Source: Bacteroidia bacterium
GTDB lineage: Bacteria > Bacteroidota > Bacteroidia > JADZBD01
Assembly: GCA_020852255.1 (NCBI GenBank)
Contig: JADZBD010000016.1
Location: 281,153 to 345,152 of the forward strand
Direction of reading: 5' to 3'
Length of the DNA: 64,000 nucleotides
Made by a program: the position numbers and the translations under genes. The notes under the pieces are model-generated. The model made no database searches, was not told where the DNA came from, and worked only from the letters and a program-made list of their open reading frames with translations. Within the stretch, counting starts at the first letter, position 1. Each line of letters opens with the position of its first letter. Shown here piece after piece: positions 46,321-55,960 of this stretch.

Positions 46321-48978
46321 ATGAATTCTGTAAAAGTACGGGAGCAGTTCCTATCGTTTTTTAAAAGCAAGGCACACGAGATCGTCCCTTCCGCCCCGCT
46401 TGTGGTGAAAGACGATCCCACCCTGCTTTTTACCAATGCCGGTATGAACCAGTTCAAAGATTGGTTTCTGGGCAACAGCACCCCGAAATTCAAGCGTGTG
46501 GCTGATACCCAGAAATGCCTGCGGGTTTCCGGAAAGCACAATGATCTGGAAGAAGTGGGTGTAGATACCTACCATCACACCCTGTTTGAAATGCTGGGGA
46601 ATTGGAGCTTTGGAGATTACTTTAAGAAAGAAGCTATTGAGTGGTCATGGGAACTGCTGACAAAGGTATATGGCATCCCGGCAGAACAATTGTACGTAAC
46701 GGTTTTTGAAGGAAGCAAAGCAGATAACCTGGCATTTGACCAGGAGGCGTTTGACGCGTGGAAAAAATGGATCCCTGAAGAACGCATCCTGAAGGGAAAT
46801 AAAAAAGATAACTTCTGGGAAATGGGAGATGCCGGCCCATGCGGTCCTTGTTCTGAGATCCACGTGGATATCCGGGATGCAGCTGAACGAAAGAAAGGCG
46901 ATGGTGCCAAACTGGTCAATAGCGGTCACCCACAGGTTATTGAAATCTGGAACAATGTGTTCATGGAATTCAACCGGAAATCCGACGGCAGCCTGGAGAA
47001 GTTACCTGCCCGGCACGTAGATACAGGAATGGGGTTCGAACGGCTTTGTATGGTTTTGCAGGGGAAACAGTCTTCCTACGATACCGATGTGTTCCAGCCG
47101 CTGATTAAAAAAGTTGAAGATCTCAGCGGTCTGCGTTACAAACCGGCGGACACTTCCCGTACGGCCGAAATAGTGAACATTGGGATGCGTGTGATCGCAG
47201 ATCACATCCGTGCCATTTCCTTTGCCATTGCCGACGGACAATTGCCTTCCAATACCGGAGCAGGCTATGTTATCCGGCGAATCCTCCGGCGCGCGGTACG
47301 GTACGGATATCAGAGTCTGGGACTGAAGGAAGCCTTTCTTCACCGTTTGGTTCCCGTGCTCTCCCATCAGATGGGAGACGCTTTTCCTGAACTGAATGTT
47401 CAAAAAGTTCTCATTGAAAAAGTGATCAGGGAAGAGGAAATTTCCTTCTTTAAAACACTGGAAAACGGATTAAAGAAGATTGACCAGGTATGTATTGACC
47501 TTGTGAACAAGAAAGAAAGTCAGGTTGACGGGAAGACCGTATTTGAACTGTACGACACGTATGGATTTCCCGTAGATCTTACAGCCCTCATTGCCCGGGG
47601 GTACGAACTGAAAATTGACGAAAAGGGCTTTACAGGTGAACTGGATAAGCAGAAAAAACGCTCCAGAGAAGCAACGAATATAGATACCGGAGACTGGGAT
47701 CTTAAAAAGGAATTTGAACCAACTGTTTTTGTTGGGTATAGTCAAGATCAAGCAGAAAGCCAGATTATACAAATGCGTACGGGCTCCAATAAAAAAGGGG
47801 TGTTTCAGCACATTGTCCTTGACAAAACACCTTTTTATGCAGAGTCAGGGGGTCAAGTTGGAGACACAGGAAAATTAATTGTTCAAGCGGATGATGGGGC
47901 TACCGTGCAAATCATTGACGTTATTGATGTCAAAAAAGAAAATAATCTTTTAATACACATCACAGCTCCTATACATATTCCTTTCCCTCACAAAAAGATT
48001 ATTTCAGTTATTGATTCCTCAAGACGAAATGAGATCAAAAAAAATCACAGTGCCACTCACCTTCTGCATGCCGCATTAAGAAAAGTTCTCGGAACCCACG
48101 TAGAACAAAAAGGGTCGCTTGTGAATGAGGAGCATCTGCGGTTTGATTTTACCCACTTTTCAAAATTAACAGATGAGGAAATTCAAAACGTGCAGCGCCT
48201 GGTCAATACGATGATCCGGAAGAATGTGCGTGTTATGACTGAAGAAATGCCGCTTGAGAAGGCAAAGCAAACCGGTGCCATGGCTTTATTCGGCGAAAAA
48301 TACGGAGATAGTGTGCGAGTAGTGACCATGGACAAAGATTATTCCATAGAACTCTGCGGCGGAACTCATGTGAATGCCACCGGGGAGATCGGATTCTTTA
48401 AGATCACTTCTGAATCTGCTATCGCTGCCGGTATCCGGAGGATAGAGGCTATCACCTCCGAGAAGTCAGAGGAATATGTGCAACAGCATCTTGATCTCAT
48501 TCATAAGATCAGGGAAGTTCTGGGGAATTCCATTGACCCGCTTAAATCCATCACTGAACTCCGGACCTCGCATGCCGAGCTGAAGAAACAGGTGGAATCA
48601 TTCACTGCTCAGAAAGCTAATCAGATAAAGAAGGATCTAAGATCCAGGATTAAGAACCAGGCAGGAATTCAACTTCTTGTAGAAAGGATTGATCTTGATT
48701 CTGCAGACGCTGTTAAAAACATTGCCTTTGAATTTAAAGACACAGAGAAAAACATGATGATAGTACTCGGGGGTATTATCAAAGGAAAACCATCCCTCAC
48801 GGTTGCCATTTCCGAAGATCTGGTTAAAGCCAAAAATCTGAATGCCGGCACCATTGTTCGTGAACTGGCCAAAGAAATCCAGGGTGGCGGAGGCGGACAA
48901 CCCTTTTATGCCACCGCGGGAGGAACGGATACGAACGGACTGGAGAAGGCACTGGCGAAGGCGCGGCAGTTATTCTAA
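46321..48978 (+). CDS. alaS: Alanyl-tRNA synthetase
   Basis: A full-length 885-residue AlaRS that charges tRNA-Ala in the cytoplasm. Domains in order: class II catalytic core (TNAGMNQFKDWFLG; NWSFGDYF), tRNA-binding helical region (VIRRILRRAVRYG), a linker/beta-barrel, the editing domain with zinc-type ligands HSATHLLHAALRK and ELCGGTHVNATGEIGFF, and the C-Ala domain ending QGGGGGQPFYATAGG. The segment from about 47690 to 48190 (residues about 457-623) is AT-richer than the flanks: bases 47941-48000 have 18 GC of 60, while 48301-48360 have 28 of 60. This may be a recombined segment. Confidence 0.97.
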   Translation: MNSVKVREQFLSFFKSKAHEIVPSAPLVVKDDPTLLFTNAGMNQFKDWFLGNSTPKFKRVADTQKCLRVSGKHNDLEEVGVDTYHHTLFEMLGNWSFGDYFKKEAIEWSWELLTKVYGIPAEQLYVTVFEGSKADNLAFDQEAFDAWKKWIPEERILKGNKKDNFWEMGDAGPCGPCSEIHVDIRDAAERKKGDGAKLVNSGHPQVIEIWNNVFMEFNRKSDGSLEKLPARHVDTGMGFERLCMVLQGKQSSYDTDVFQPLIKKVEDLSGLRYKPADTSRTAEIVNIGMRVIADHIRAISFAIADGQLPSNTGAGYVIRRILRRAVRYGYQSLGLKEAFLHRLVPVLSHQMGDAFPELNVQKVLIEKVIREEEISFFKTLENGLKKIDQVCIDLVNKKESQVDGKTVFELYDTYGFPVDLTALIARGYELKIDEKGFTGELDKQKKRSREATNIDTGDWDLKKEFEPTVFVGYSQDQAESQIIQMRTGSNKKGVFQHIVLDKTPFYAESGGQVGDTGKLIVQADDGATVQIIDVIDVKKENNLLIHITAPIHIPFPHKKIISVIDSSRRNEIKKNHSATHLLHAALRKVLGTHVEQKGSLVNEEHLRFDFTHFSKLTDEEIQNVQRLVNTMIRKNVRVMTEEMPLEKAKQTGAMALFGEKYGDSVRVVTMDKDYSIELCGGTHVNATGEIGFFKITSESAIAAGIRRIEAITSEKSEEYVQQHLDLIHKIREVLGNSIDPLKSITELRTSHAELKKQVESFTAQKANQIKKDLRSRIKNQAGIQLLVERIDLDSADAVKNIAFEFKDTEKNMMIVLGGIIKGKPSLTVAISEDLVKAKNLNAGTIVRELAKEIQGGGGGQPFYATAGGTDTNGLEKALAKARQLF

Positions 48979-50036
48979 TTCTTCAGAAACTTCACTGTTC
49001 GGTTGCCCGACCGCGCACAGTAAATACCGGGAGCAAGGTTCGACAGGTAAATCAAGCCGTCGGAAGAATATCCCTGCAATAGTTCCTTACCCTGAATATC
49101 CACCAATAAAATGTCTGCTCCCGGTTGGATGTACAGGACGGAACGGTCAGAATCGAAGTGAATCAGGTTCTCATCAGAAGAAACATCTCCGGTTCCTACA
49201 AGTGAAGGCATTACAGTGATCATAATATCCCTGCTCATGGATCCCACCAGAACACTGTTCTGGTATTCACTGATCTTCAACCCAAAAACAGATATCTGTC
49301 CGCAAAGGGTAGGGTGAAGAAAAATATCCCCGTTAGCTGTGTTCAGGCTAATTGGCGTTTGCGTAGTAAGAAACTGGGAGAAAGTATAAGGATTCGTGTA
49401 GGTTACCGTTCCTGAGGCTGTCCAGCAGCTCATCCCATCGTCCCAGGGCGTATAGAATGAATAGACCAGCGAATCTCCGTCAGCATCGCTGGCAGTTTGA
49501 GTGAAAGAAAGAGCCTGGTTACAGCAGGCATAAGCTACAGGGAGGGCGGAAATAACCGGACTGGAGTTAACAGGAGAAGGGGAATTATTCAGTGTGGCTC
49601 TAACATTCATTCCCATAGAAAGCGGGTTATTAATAGTAGTAATAGATCCGCTGCGGCAACAGATCTCTGTATAGAATGTCCAGTCGGAGCAAGCTTGTAA
49701 CGAAAAAGTATCAGCGAACACGAACTCTCTTATACCCGGGTCGGGGCCGTTGGAACACATGGAATTGGGCCAGGCACAAGCGGGAAACACGGGAGTACCT
49801 CCCGGATTAAGAACCGGTAATGTCATAGATAAAAAAGTTACATTGCAGGAAGGGGCGCAGCCGTTCACAAACACCTGATTGATCTGAATGGTGCTGCTGC
49901 AGTCAACCCAGTATTTAACCTGGAAACGGTAATTGCTGCCACCCACGTATTTGTAAGTCAGTTCACTTCCCACCACATGCGTGGCGGTGATGCTGAGTCC
50001 TGTAAGCACAAAAACAATGAGGAATAAAGAACGCAT
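48975..50036 (-). CDS. Secreted protein with ATHVVGSE-type N-domain and C-terminal sorting-like tail
   Basis: A 353-residue exported protein with signal peptide (RSLFLIVFVLTGLSIT). The start of the mature chain, ATHVVGSELTYKYVGGSNYRFQVKYWVDCS, resembles the opening domain found in many large Bacteroidota surface/gliding-type proteins (A-T/S-H-x-V/M-G-G-E-x-Y). The C-terminal 70 residues end with a sorting-domain-like segment (LLVDIQGKELLQG; LAPGIYCARSGNRTVKFLKN). It is a tandem paralogue of the gene at 50103-51173. The stop overlaps the alaS stop by 4 nt. Function is unknown; a surface role is probable. Confidence 0.85.
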   Translation of the reverse strand: MRSLFLIVFVLTGLSITATHVVGSELTYKYVGGSNYRFQVKYWVDCSSTIQINQVFVNGCAPSCNVTFLSMTLPVLNPGGTPVFPACAWPNSMCSNGPDPGIREFVFADTFSLQACSDWTFYTEICCRSGSITTINNPLSMGMNVRATLNNSPSPVNSSPVISALPVAYACCNQALSFTQTASDADGDSLVYSFYTPWDDGMSCWTASGTVTYTNPYTFSQFLTTQTPISLNTANGDIFLHPTLCGQISVFGLKISEYQNSVLVGSMSRDIMITVMPSLVGTGDVSSDENLIHFDSDRSVLYIQPGADILLVDIQGKELLQGYSSDGLIYLSNLAPGIYCARSGNRTVKFLKN

Positions 50037-50052
50037 AAGAGAGAAATTTACA

Positions 50053-50060
50053 CAAAGTTA
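50053..50060 (-). promoter_or_regulatory. Promoter -7 box TAACTTTG
   Basis: A perfect TAnnTTTG on the minus strand, 16 nt before ATG 50036. The paralogue has the same layout. Confidence 0.45.
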
Positions 50061-50102
50061 AACAAACGAAAAAGATATAACAATTGAAAGTTGACCTACT
50101 CA

Positions 50103-51173
50103 TTATTTGATCAGAAATTTGAACTGGATATCTCCTGAACGAAAAAAATACATTCCCGGATTCATGAATCCAAGGTCTATTTCAGCTTCATTTCCGATTG
50201 TCTTTACCAATGCTAATCTTCCGGCGGTGTCGTATATCTCAATGATCTTGTCCTTTAATACTTCGAGTCCGACTAAAATATTGCTTTCGTCATCCAACCA
50301 AATCAGTTGATTCGGGTACTGAGGAATCTCTTCTCCGAGAATAAGGGGGGTCACCAAAATGCTCACATCCCGCGTCATAATCCCAACCAGGTTCCCTCCC
50401 CTGTACTCATTAATCTGTATTCCAAATACAGAACTTTCACCACAAACCGTAGGATGCAGGAACAAATCTCCATTCCCCGCATTTAATGTAATCGGTGTTT
50501 GTGTGGTTATAAACTGCTGGTAAGTAAACGGAGGAGCATAGGTAATCGTATTGGAAGGAATCATACAGGTCATGCCATCTGTCCAGGGATGATACAGAGA
50601 ATATACAATGGAATCCCCATCAGGCTCATTGGAGATTTGAGGATACGTATGCGCAAGATTGCAACATGCATAGGTCACCGGGAGGGAAGTAATAGCCGGA
50701 GCTGAATTATCCGGTGCTACCTGCGCATTCAGCATGGCCCGAACGTTCATCCCGGTTGTCAAAGGATTTGTGATATTGGTAATCGCGCCGTTCCGGCAGC
50801 ATAGTTCAGTGAAAAATGTATAATCAGGGCAATTGCTTAAAGAAACAGTTCCACCGAATGTGTATTCCCTGATTCCTGCATCCGGGCCGCTTACACATAC
50901 TGAATTCGGCCAGGAACAATACGGAAAAACAGGGGTACCTCCAGGATTGAGCACAGGAAGAGCATACGAATTATTAAAACTACATGTAAAGGAGCATACC
51001 CTCATCATGACACTCGTAATGGGAGCGGAGGGGGCACAATCCACCCAGTATTTCACTCTGAAATAATACTGATTATTTCCAAGTCCGCTATAGGTGATCT
51101 CACTTCCCACCACATGCGTGGCGGTGACGCTGAATCCTGTCAGCGCAAAAACAATGAGGAATAAAGAACGCAT
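50103..51173 (-). CDS. Secreted protein, tandem paralogue with ATHVVGSE-type N-domain
   Basis: A 356-residue protein with signal peptide (RSLFLIVFALTGFSVT). It shares with its neighbour the opening ATHVVGSEITYSGLGNNQYYFRVKYWVDC, the proline-rich motif NPGGTPVFPYCSWPNSVC and NGDLFLHPTVCGESSVFGIQI, and a C-terminal IYDTAGRLALVKT..NPGMYFFRSGDIQFKFLIK sorting-type tail. It has the same transcription direction and its own promoter box 16 nt upstream, so the pair arose by tandem duplication including the promoter. Confidence 0.85.
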   Translation of the reverse strand: MRSLFLIVFALTGFSVTATHVVGSEITYSGLGNNQYYFRVKYWVDCAPSAPITSVMMRVCSFTCSFNNSYALPVLNPGGTPVFPYCSWPNSVCVSGPDAGIREYTFGGTVSLSNCPDYTFFTELCCRNGAITNITNPLTTGMNVRAMLNAQVAPDNSAPAITSLPVTYACCNLAHTYPQISNEPDGDSIVYSLYHPWTDGMTCMIPSNTITYAPPFTYQQFITTQTPITLNAGNGDLFLHPTVCGESSVFGIQINEYRGGNLVGIMTRDVSILVTPLILGEEIPQYPNQLIWLDDESNILVGLEVLKDKIIEIYDTAGRLALVKTIGNEAEIDLGFMNPGMYFFRSGDIQFKFLIK

Positions 51174-51189
51174 AACTATGTATTTGGTA

Positions 51190-51197
51190 CAAAGCTA
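51190..51197 (-). promoter_or_regulatory. Promoter -7 box TAGCTTTG
   Basis: A perfect TAnnTTTG on the minus strand, 16 nt before ATG 51173, the same spacing as the duplicate downstream. Confidence 0.45.
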
Positions 51198-51247
51198 AGA
51201 AAATGCCGGACAAGTATCAATCAAACAGGATTCATGATGCCTGTCAT

Positions 51248-51271
51248 AAAAAAAGCGACCCGGAGGCCGCT
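51248..51271 (-). terminator. Intrinsic terminator of the candidate small RNA
   Basis: On the minus strand AGCGGCC pairs with GGGTCGCT-type bases (7 pairs, one G-T) around loop TCCG, followed by seven T (plus-strand A run 51248-51254). No minus-strand protein gene ends here. Confidence 0.8.
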
Positions 51272-51365
51272 CAAATGTTCTCACAACGGAAAAATCTATT
51301 GCAGTTACCTCCAGAATGCACACACTGACCCTATACTTATCACGCATAATTTTTTGTGTTATCAG
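51248..51365 (-). ncRNA. Candidate small RNA on the minus strand
   Basis: In the 341-bp gap between the divergent secreted-protein gene and the PorP/SprF-like gene, a minus-strand -7 box TATCTTTG (51371-51378) and a strong intrinsic terminator (51248-51271) bound a transcript of about 115 nt. A 71-residue open frame crosses this region but has a poor protein-like composition and runs through the terminator hairpin. The RNA is not a family I recognise, and its target is unknown. I see nothing else in this gap apart from the box at 51190. Confidence 0.45.
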
Positions 51366-51370
51366 TCGGT

Positions 51371-51378
51371 CAAAGATA
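51371..51378 (-). promoter_or_regulatory. Promoter -7 box TATCTTTG of the candidate small RNA
   Basis: A perfect TAnnTTTG on the minus strand. No clear -33 TTTG partner. Confidence 0.4.
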
Positions 51379-51514
51379 CAGTGCCCCCGCTGATCAGTGC
51401 ACCTACGCACCTGGATTTCTGAACCGGCAATGAATCACTTTGAAATGATTGCCAGGATATTCCAAAGGGGCGGTAACCTTTCTACCTATACCCGTTATAT
51501 TTTAAAACAAGCTT

Positions 51515-52495
51515 ATGAAACACCTCGTTCTTTTTATAATGCTGGGGCCGGCACTGGCTTTTTCCCAGCAGGATGCTCAATTCACTCAATTCCATCGCGA
51601 TCGCTTGGCTTTTAACCCCGGGCATTCAGGAATGAGCGGCATGCGCTGTTTTGGTATGCATTCCCGCTCGCAGTGGTTGGGATTTCCGGGAGCGCCAAAA
51701 ACATACACCGCCTGGTTGAATGCCTATATTCCCGCCTTGAACAGCGGCATAGCGTTGCGGCTGACGCGCGATCTCCTGGGGTTTGAACGCAACAACCGGC
51801 TGCAGCTAATGTTTGCCAGACATTTTACAATAGGCAGGGGGCGCCTGGGTGCCGGAGCCGGCCTGAACCTCATTCAAAAAACACTGTCCGGCGACTGGAT
51901 CGCCACCGACGGTACAGGTGGAGATCTCTCCATACCCGCCCCGCGTATTTCGGACTGGCTCACCGGAGCCGATGCAGGAATATGGTACCACGGAGCAAGG
52001 GTTTACGCCGGTCTCTCCACTACTCAGGTTACGGGAGGTACTTTCACAGAAGGTCACGTACGCTATACTGCCACCCGGCATTACTTTGCCTCAACCGGAG
52101 CCCGGTTCTTTATTCCTGCAAACCGCGACCTTGAAGTACGAATGCATTTCCTGGGAAAAAGCGATGGCGTGAGCACATCAACGGACCTGACGTTGGAGAT
52201 ATGGTGGCGTTCTCAGTTTTACGCCGGAGGCGGATGCAGGCCGGGCGATGCCCTTCTGATCACTGCGGGAGCGCGAATCGGTGCGTTCAGCATCGGTTAT
52301 TCCTATGATGTAACCGGGTCGGCTCTCCGGAACCACTCGTCCAATACCCATGAACTCAGTATCCGCTATTGTCATCCCATAACCATACGCTGTAAATGCC
52401 GCTCCACGGATAATCCCAGGAAAATGTGGGGCGACCGTACTTCCCGGCACGGCCGATGCAGCGCTTCGGCAGTCTCCTTCAACACAGACTGGTGA
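51515..52495 (+). CDS. PorP/SprF family type IX secretion-associated outer-membrane protein
   Basis: A 326-residue protein with signal peptide (HLVLFIMLGPALAFSQ) and the family opening QDAQFTQFHRDRLAFNPGHSGM, HSRSQWLGFPGAPKTY. It then has repeated beta-strands of a small barrel. PorP/SprF proteins assist surface delivery or anchoring of T9SS cargo. The usual partner, a large adhesin-like protein, is not adjacent, but two sorting-domain-like proteins lie just upstream on the other strand. The C-terminal tail (CHPITIRCKCRSTDN) is Cys-rich and longer than usual. Confidence 0.9.
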   Translation: MKHLVLFIMLGPALAFSQQDAQFTQFHRDRLAFNPGHSGMSGMRCFGMHSRSQWLGFPGAPKTYTAWLNAYIPALNSGIALRLTRDLLGFERNNRLQLMFARHFTIGRGRLGAGAGLNLIQKTLSGDWIATDGTGGDLSIPAPRISDWLTGADAGIWYHGARVYAGLSTTQVTGGTFTEGHVRYTATRHYFASTGARFFIPANRDLEVRMHFLGKSDGVSTSTDLTLEIWWRSQFYAGGGCRPGDALLITAGARIGAFSIGYSYDVTGSALRNHSSNTHELSIRYCHPITIRCKCRSTDNPRKMWGDRTSRHGRCSASAVSFNTDW

Positions 52496-52537
52496 ACAAA
52501 CAGGGAATTCCTCTTAATATGCTTTCCGGGGAATAGT

Positions 52538-52545
52538 TAATTTCG
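52538..52545 (+). promoter_or_regulatory. Promoter -7-like box TAATTTCG before the HD hydrolase gene
   Basis: TAATTTCG (one mismatch to TAnnTTTG) 4 nt before GTG 52550, matching the close-box layout of this window. Confidence 0.35.
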
Positions 52546-52549
52546 GTCT

Positions 52550-54601
52550 GTGAAAAAGTGGATGGAATTTCTCCGCGACCGGCACGAAATGCTTTTCAAA
52601 GCATTTCTGCTGGTATTCTCCATTAGCTTCCTTGTTTATCTGTTACCCCGGGAGGCCAAATTCCGTTATGAGATCTCCAACCTTGCAGGAAAGGCCTGGC
52701 CGTACGAAAACCTCATCGCTCCGTTTGATTTTCCCATCCTGAAAGATCCGGATCTGGTAAAAAAGGAAAAACAGGAGGCCATTTCCTCTGCCCTTCCCGT
52801 TTTCCGGAAAGAGAACCAGGGTAATAAAAATGCGGAGGACTTCCGGCTGGCAGTGAGCAATGGGCCATTGGCCGAAGATCTGAAACCGCAGGAAGTGAAC
52901 TTACTTTCCGCACTCATTGATTCTGTTCACCGTGCCGGCATCCTCCTGCTCCCCGATTCACTTGCCGCTAAAAGCACACCTGAAACCCGTATCATGGTGC
53001 TTACCGGAAACTTCGCAATGGAGAATTCCGTTGGCGAATTCTTTACGATCCGGACTGCGGCCGATTACCTGGCCAACCGTCTCCCATCCGGAATCCGGAA
53101 CCGGGATGAGATTCTGGATCTCATGGAAGATCACCTTTCACATACCATCCTTTATGACGCGGAAACCACAGAAAAATTCCTGCGCGACGCACTGGCGCAG
53201 GTATCGCCAACCGCCGGAGGAATCATGAAGGGCCAGAGCATCATTGATCGCGGCGATCTTGTAACAAAAGACAAGGTGCTGGCCCTGCAGTCGCTGAAAG
53301 CCGAATATGAAAAACAATCCGGCACCAGCAGCAGTGTGCTGTTTATCCTCGGTGGTCAGTCACTGGCCGTTGTTATTCTGCTGACACTGCTGGCCGCTTT
53401 TATCATTCTTTTCCGGAAAGATATTTATGCCAATACGAACAAAATATTTTTCATCCTCCTGCTTTTACTTCTCATGACCCTGATGACCCGCATTACTATT
53501 CATTACGACTTACTGCATTATTACCTGCTTCCCTACTGCATCATCCCGGTCATTATCCGCACATTTTACGATACCCGGCTTGCACTCTTTGTGCATCTCG
53601 TGACCATCCTCATGATCTCTCTGATGCTGCCGGCCCCGTATGAATTCCTTTTCATACAGTTCAGCGCAGGAACCGCTGCCATTTTCAGCATTGTAAGTAT
53701 GCGCAAACGCTCCCAGATCTTTATTTCTTCAGCGGTTATCTTCACCAGCTACTGTGCATCCTACGTAGCCATGTCGTGGCTGCACGACTCCGGTATCCAG
53801 GGACTCACTACCGATCACTTCATTTCCTTTGTCGTAAGTTCTTCCCTCACGCTCTTTTCCTACCCGTTGATCTATGTCTTTGAACGAAGTTTCGGATTTG
53901 TATCCGACGTAACGCTGTTGGAGATCTCCGATACCAATAGCCCGCTCCTGAGAGAACTCGCATCCAAAGCTCCCGGAACTTTTCAGCATAGCCTGCAGGT
54001 GGCAGATATAGCAGAGGAAATTGTACGTGAGATCGGCGGAAATACACTGCTGGCACGCACCGGCGCGCTGTATCACGACATAGGAAAAATGGAAATGCCC
54101 CTGTTCTTTATTGAGAACCAAACCACGCAGGTGAATCCGCACGAGGACCTTGATTTTGAGGAAAGCGCACGGATTATCATTTCCCATGTTATCCGCGGCG
54201 TAGAACGGGCACGGAAACAGGGCATTCCCGACGTGGTCATTGATTTTATACGTACGCATCACGGAACCACCACTACCGGATTCTTCTTCCGGTCGTACCG
54301 AATCAACAACCCGGAAGGTACTGCAACGGAAAAAGATTTTCAGTACCCCGGCCCTCTTCCCTATTCCAAAGAAACGGCCGCCGTTATGCTTGCCGACTCA
54401 GTGGAGGCATCGGCCCGTGCCATGAAAAAACACGATTCCGAGGCACTGGATGAGCACGTTGAACATATTGTAAACGGGCTCATCTCCCAGCACCAGTTTA
54501 TGAATGCTGACATCACCTTCCGTGATATTACCGTAATTAAAAAGATCCTTAAAAAGAAACTCGGAAATATTTATCATCAAAGACTGGAGTATCCGAGATG
54601 A
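52550..54601 (+). CDS. 7TM-HD family phosphohydrolase (PgpH-like)
   Basis: A 683-residue membrane protein. An N-terminal extracytoplasmic domain is followed by seven helices (VLFILGGQSLAVVILLTLLAAF; IFFILLLLLLMTLMT and on) and then a C-terminal HD domain (PGTFQHSLQVADIAEE; ALYHDIGKMEMPLFF; FIRTHHGTT; LADSVEASARAM). Listeria PgpH of this type degrades c-di-AMP; a role here in c-di-AMP turnover is inferred. The start is GTG 52550, preceded by a box TAATTTCG 4 nt before it. Confidence 0.93.
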   Translation: MKKWMEFLRDRHEMLFKAFLLVFSISFLVYLLPREAKFRYEISNLAGKAWPYENLIAPFDFPILKDPDLVKKEKQEAISSALPVFRKENQGNKNAEDFRLAVSNGPLAEDLKPQEVNLLSALIDSVHRAGILLLPDSLAAKSTPETRIMVLTGNFAMENSVGEFFTIRTAADYLANRLPSGIRNRDEILDLMEDHLSHTILYDAETTEKFLRDALAQVSPTAGGIMKGQSIIDRGDLVTKDKVLALQSLKAEYEKQSGTSSSVLFILGGQSLAVVILLTLLAAFIILFRKDIYANTNKIFFILLLLLLMTLMTRITIHYDLLHYYLLPYCIIPVIIRTFYDTRLALFVHLVTILMISLMLPAPYEFLFIQFSAGTAAIFSIVSMRKRSQIFISSAVIFTSYCASYVAMSWLHDSGIQGLTTDHFISFVVSSSLTLFSYPLIYVFERSFGFVSDVTLLEISDTNSPLLRELASKAPGTFQHSLQVADIAEEIVREIGGNTLLARTGALYHDIGKMEMPLFFIENQTTQVNPHEDLDFEESARIIISHVIRGVERARKQGIPDVVIDFIRTHHGTTTTGFFFRSYRINNPEGTATEKDFQYPGPLPYSKETAAVMLADSVEASARAMKKHDSEALDEHVEHIVNGLISQHQFMNADITFRDITVIKKILKKKLGNIYHQRLEYPR

Positions 54602-54708
54602 TGAATTGTAGCCATCTTTCGTTTCAGCACCCGCAACTTCAGCGGTGTGATGTGGAGATGTGAAAAGGAAGATCTTCAGGTTTCTTACTTTTTTCGTATA
54701 TTTATAGA

Positions 54709-55956
54709 ATGAAAACGATAGAAAAAGCCGTGGATAAGTCAATGAAATTCATAGACTTAGAAAATGATTATGGTGCGCATAATTACCATCCCGTACCCGT
54801 TGTTATAGAACGGGGTGAGGGCGTATTTGTCTGGGATGTGAATGGAAAGAAATATTTCGATTTTCTCTCGGCTTATTCCGCCGTAAACCAGGGCCATTGT
54901 CATCCCCGCATCATCCGGACTTTTGTAGAACAGGCAAAAAAACTCACACTCACCTCACGTGCATTTTATAACGATTGCCTGGGGGAGTATGAAAAGTTTA
55001 TCACACACTACTTCGGTTACCACAAGGTGCTCCCAATGAACACCGGAGCAGAAGGTGTTGAAACGGCAATCAAGCTGGCGAGGCGGTGGGGCTATGAGAA
55101 AAAGAATATTCCGGATCAGCAGGCTAAGATTGTGGTTTGTGAAGGGAACTTTCACGGACGTACTATCACCATCGTTTCCCTTTCTACAGATCCTGATTCC
55201 AGAGGAAATTTCGGTCCCTACACCCCGGGCATTATTCAGATTCCGTACAATAATGTAGCGGCTCTTGAAAAAGTGCTCAGCGCGGATCCCACGATCGCAG
55301 GATTTTTAGTAGAACCGATCCAGGGAGAAGCAGGTGTAGTGATTCCGGATGATGGATACCTGAAAGCTTGTTATGACCTCTGCAAAAAGCACAACGTTCT
55401 GTTTATTGCCGATGAGATACAGAGTGGATTAGGCAGGGTTGGAAAGCGTTTAGCCTGCGATCATGAACATGTGCGACCGGATATTCTCATTCTTGGAAAG
55501 GCCCTTTCCGGAGGAACCATGCCGGTTTCTGCAATCCTCGCTGACGACGAGATCATGCTGTGCATTAAGCCCGGGCAACATGGATCTACCTATGGAGGAA
55601 ATCCCCTCGCCTGTAAGGTAGCCATAGAGTCCATTAACGTGCTGGAAGAAGAAAACATGATCGGCAATGCTGAAAGGCTGGGCAAAATTTTATCGGAAGA
55701 ACTGAAAAAGATCCGATCCTCCAATCCGTCTCTTGTAAAAGAAGTGCGCTCCAGAGGATTGTGGGCCGCCATGGTGATCAATGAAAAACCCGACCGGGGC
55801 GCATGGGAAATATGCCTTGAGTTAATGGAAAAAGGGTTGTTGGCAAAACCTACTCATGGCGACACGATCAGGTTTGCGCCTCCGCTTTGTATCACTGAGG
55901 CACAATTGTTGGAGTGTCTGTCAATTATTAAGTCGGTAATAAGAAATAAAGTCTGA
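54709..55956 (+). CDS. rocD: Ornithine aminotransferase
   Basis: A class III PLP aminotransferase of 415 residues. It moves the delta-amino group of ornithine to 2-oxoglutarate, giving glutamate semialdehyde. The opening [27 protein letters not shown] and HCHPRII are typical of ornithine aminotransferase; the PLP lysine is in [20 protein letters not shown]. The pathway continues with pruA about 5.4 kb downstream (61330-62970), which oxidises the semialdehyde to glutamate. Confidence 0.95.
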   Translation: MKTIEKAVDKSMKFIDLENDYGAHNYHPVPVVIERGEGVFVWDVNGKKYFDFLSAYSAVNQGHCHPRIIRTFVEQAKKLTLTSRAFYNDCLGEYEKFITHYFGYHKVLPMNTGAEGVETAIKLARRWGYEKKNIPDQQAKIVVCEGNFHGRTITIVSLSTDPDSRGNFGPYTPGIIQIPYNNVAALEKVLSADPTIAGFLVEPIQGEAGVVIPDDGYLKACYDLCKKHNVLFIADEIQSGLGRVGKRLACDHEHVRPDILILGKALSGGTMPVSAILADDEIMLCIKPGQHGSTYGGNPLACKVAIESINVLEEENMIGNAERLGKILSEELKKIRSSNPSLVKEVRSRGLWAAMVINEKPDRGAWEICLELMEKGLLAKPTHGDTIRFAPPLCITEAQLLECLSIIKSVIRNKV

Positions 55957-55960
55957 TCCT

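Noticed and set aside
51195..51410. 71-residue minus-strand frame in the gap beside the PorP/SprF gene
   Set aside because: It runs through the terminator hairpin and its T-run, has a composition unlike a protein, and contains a promoter box. The small-RNA reading explains the region better.
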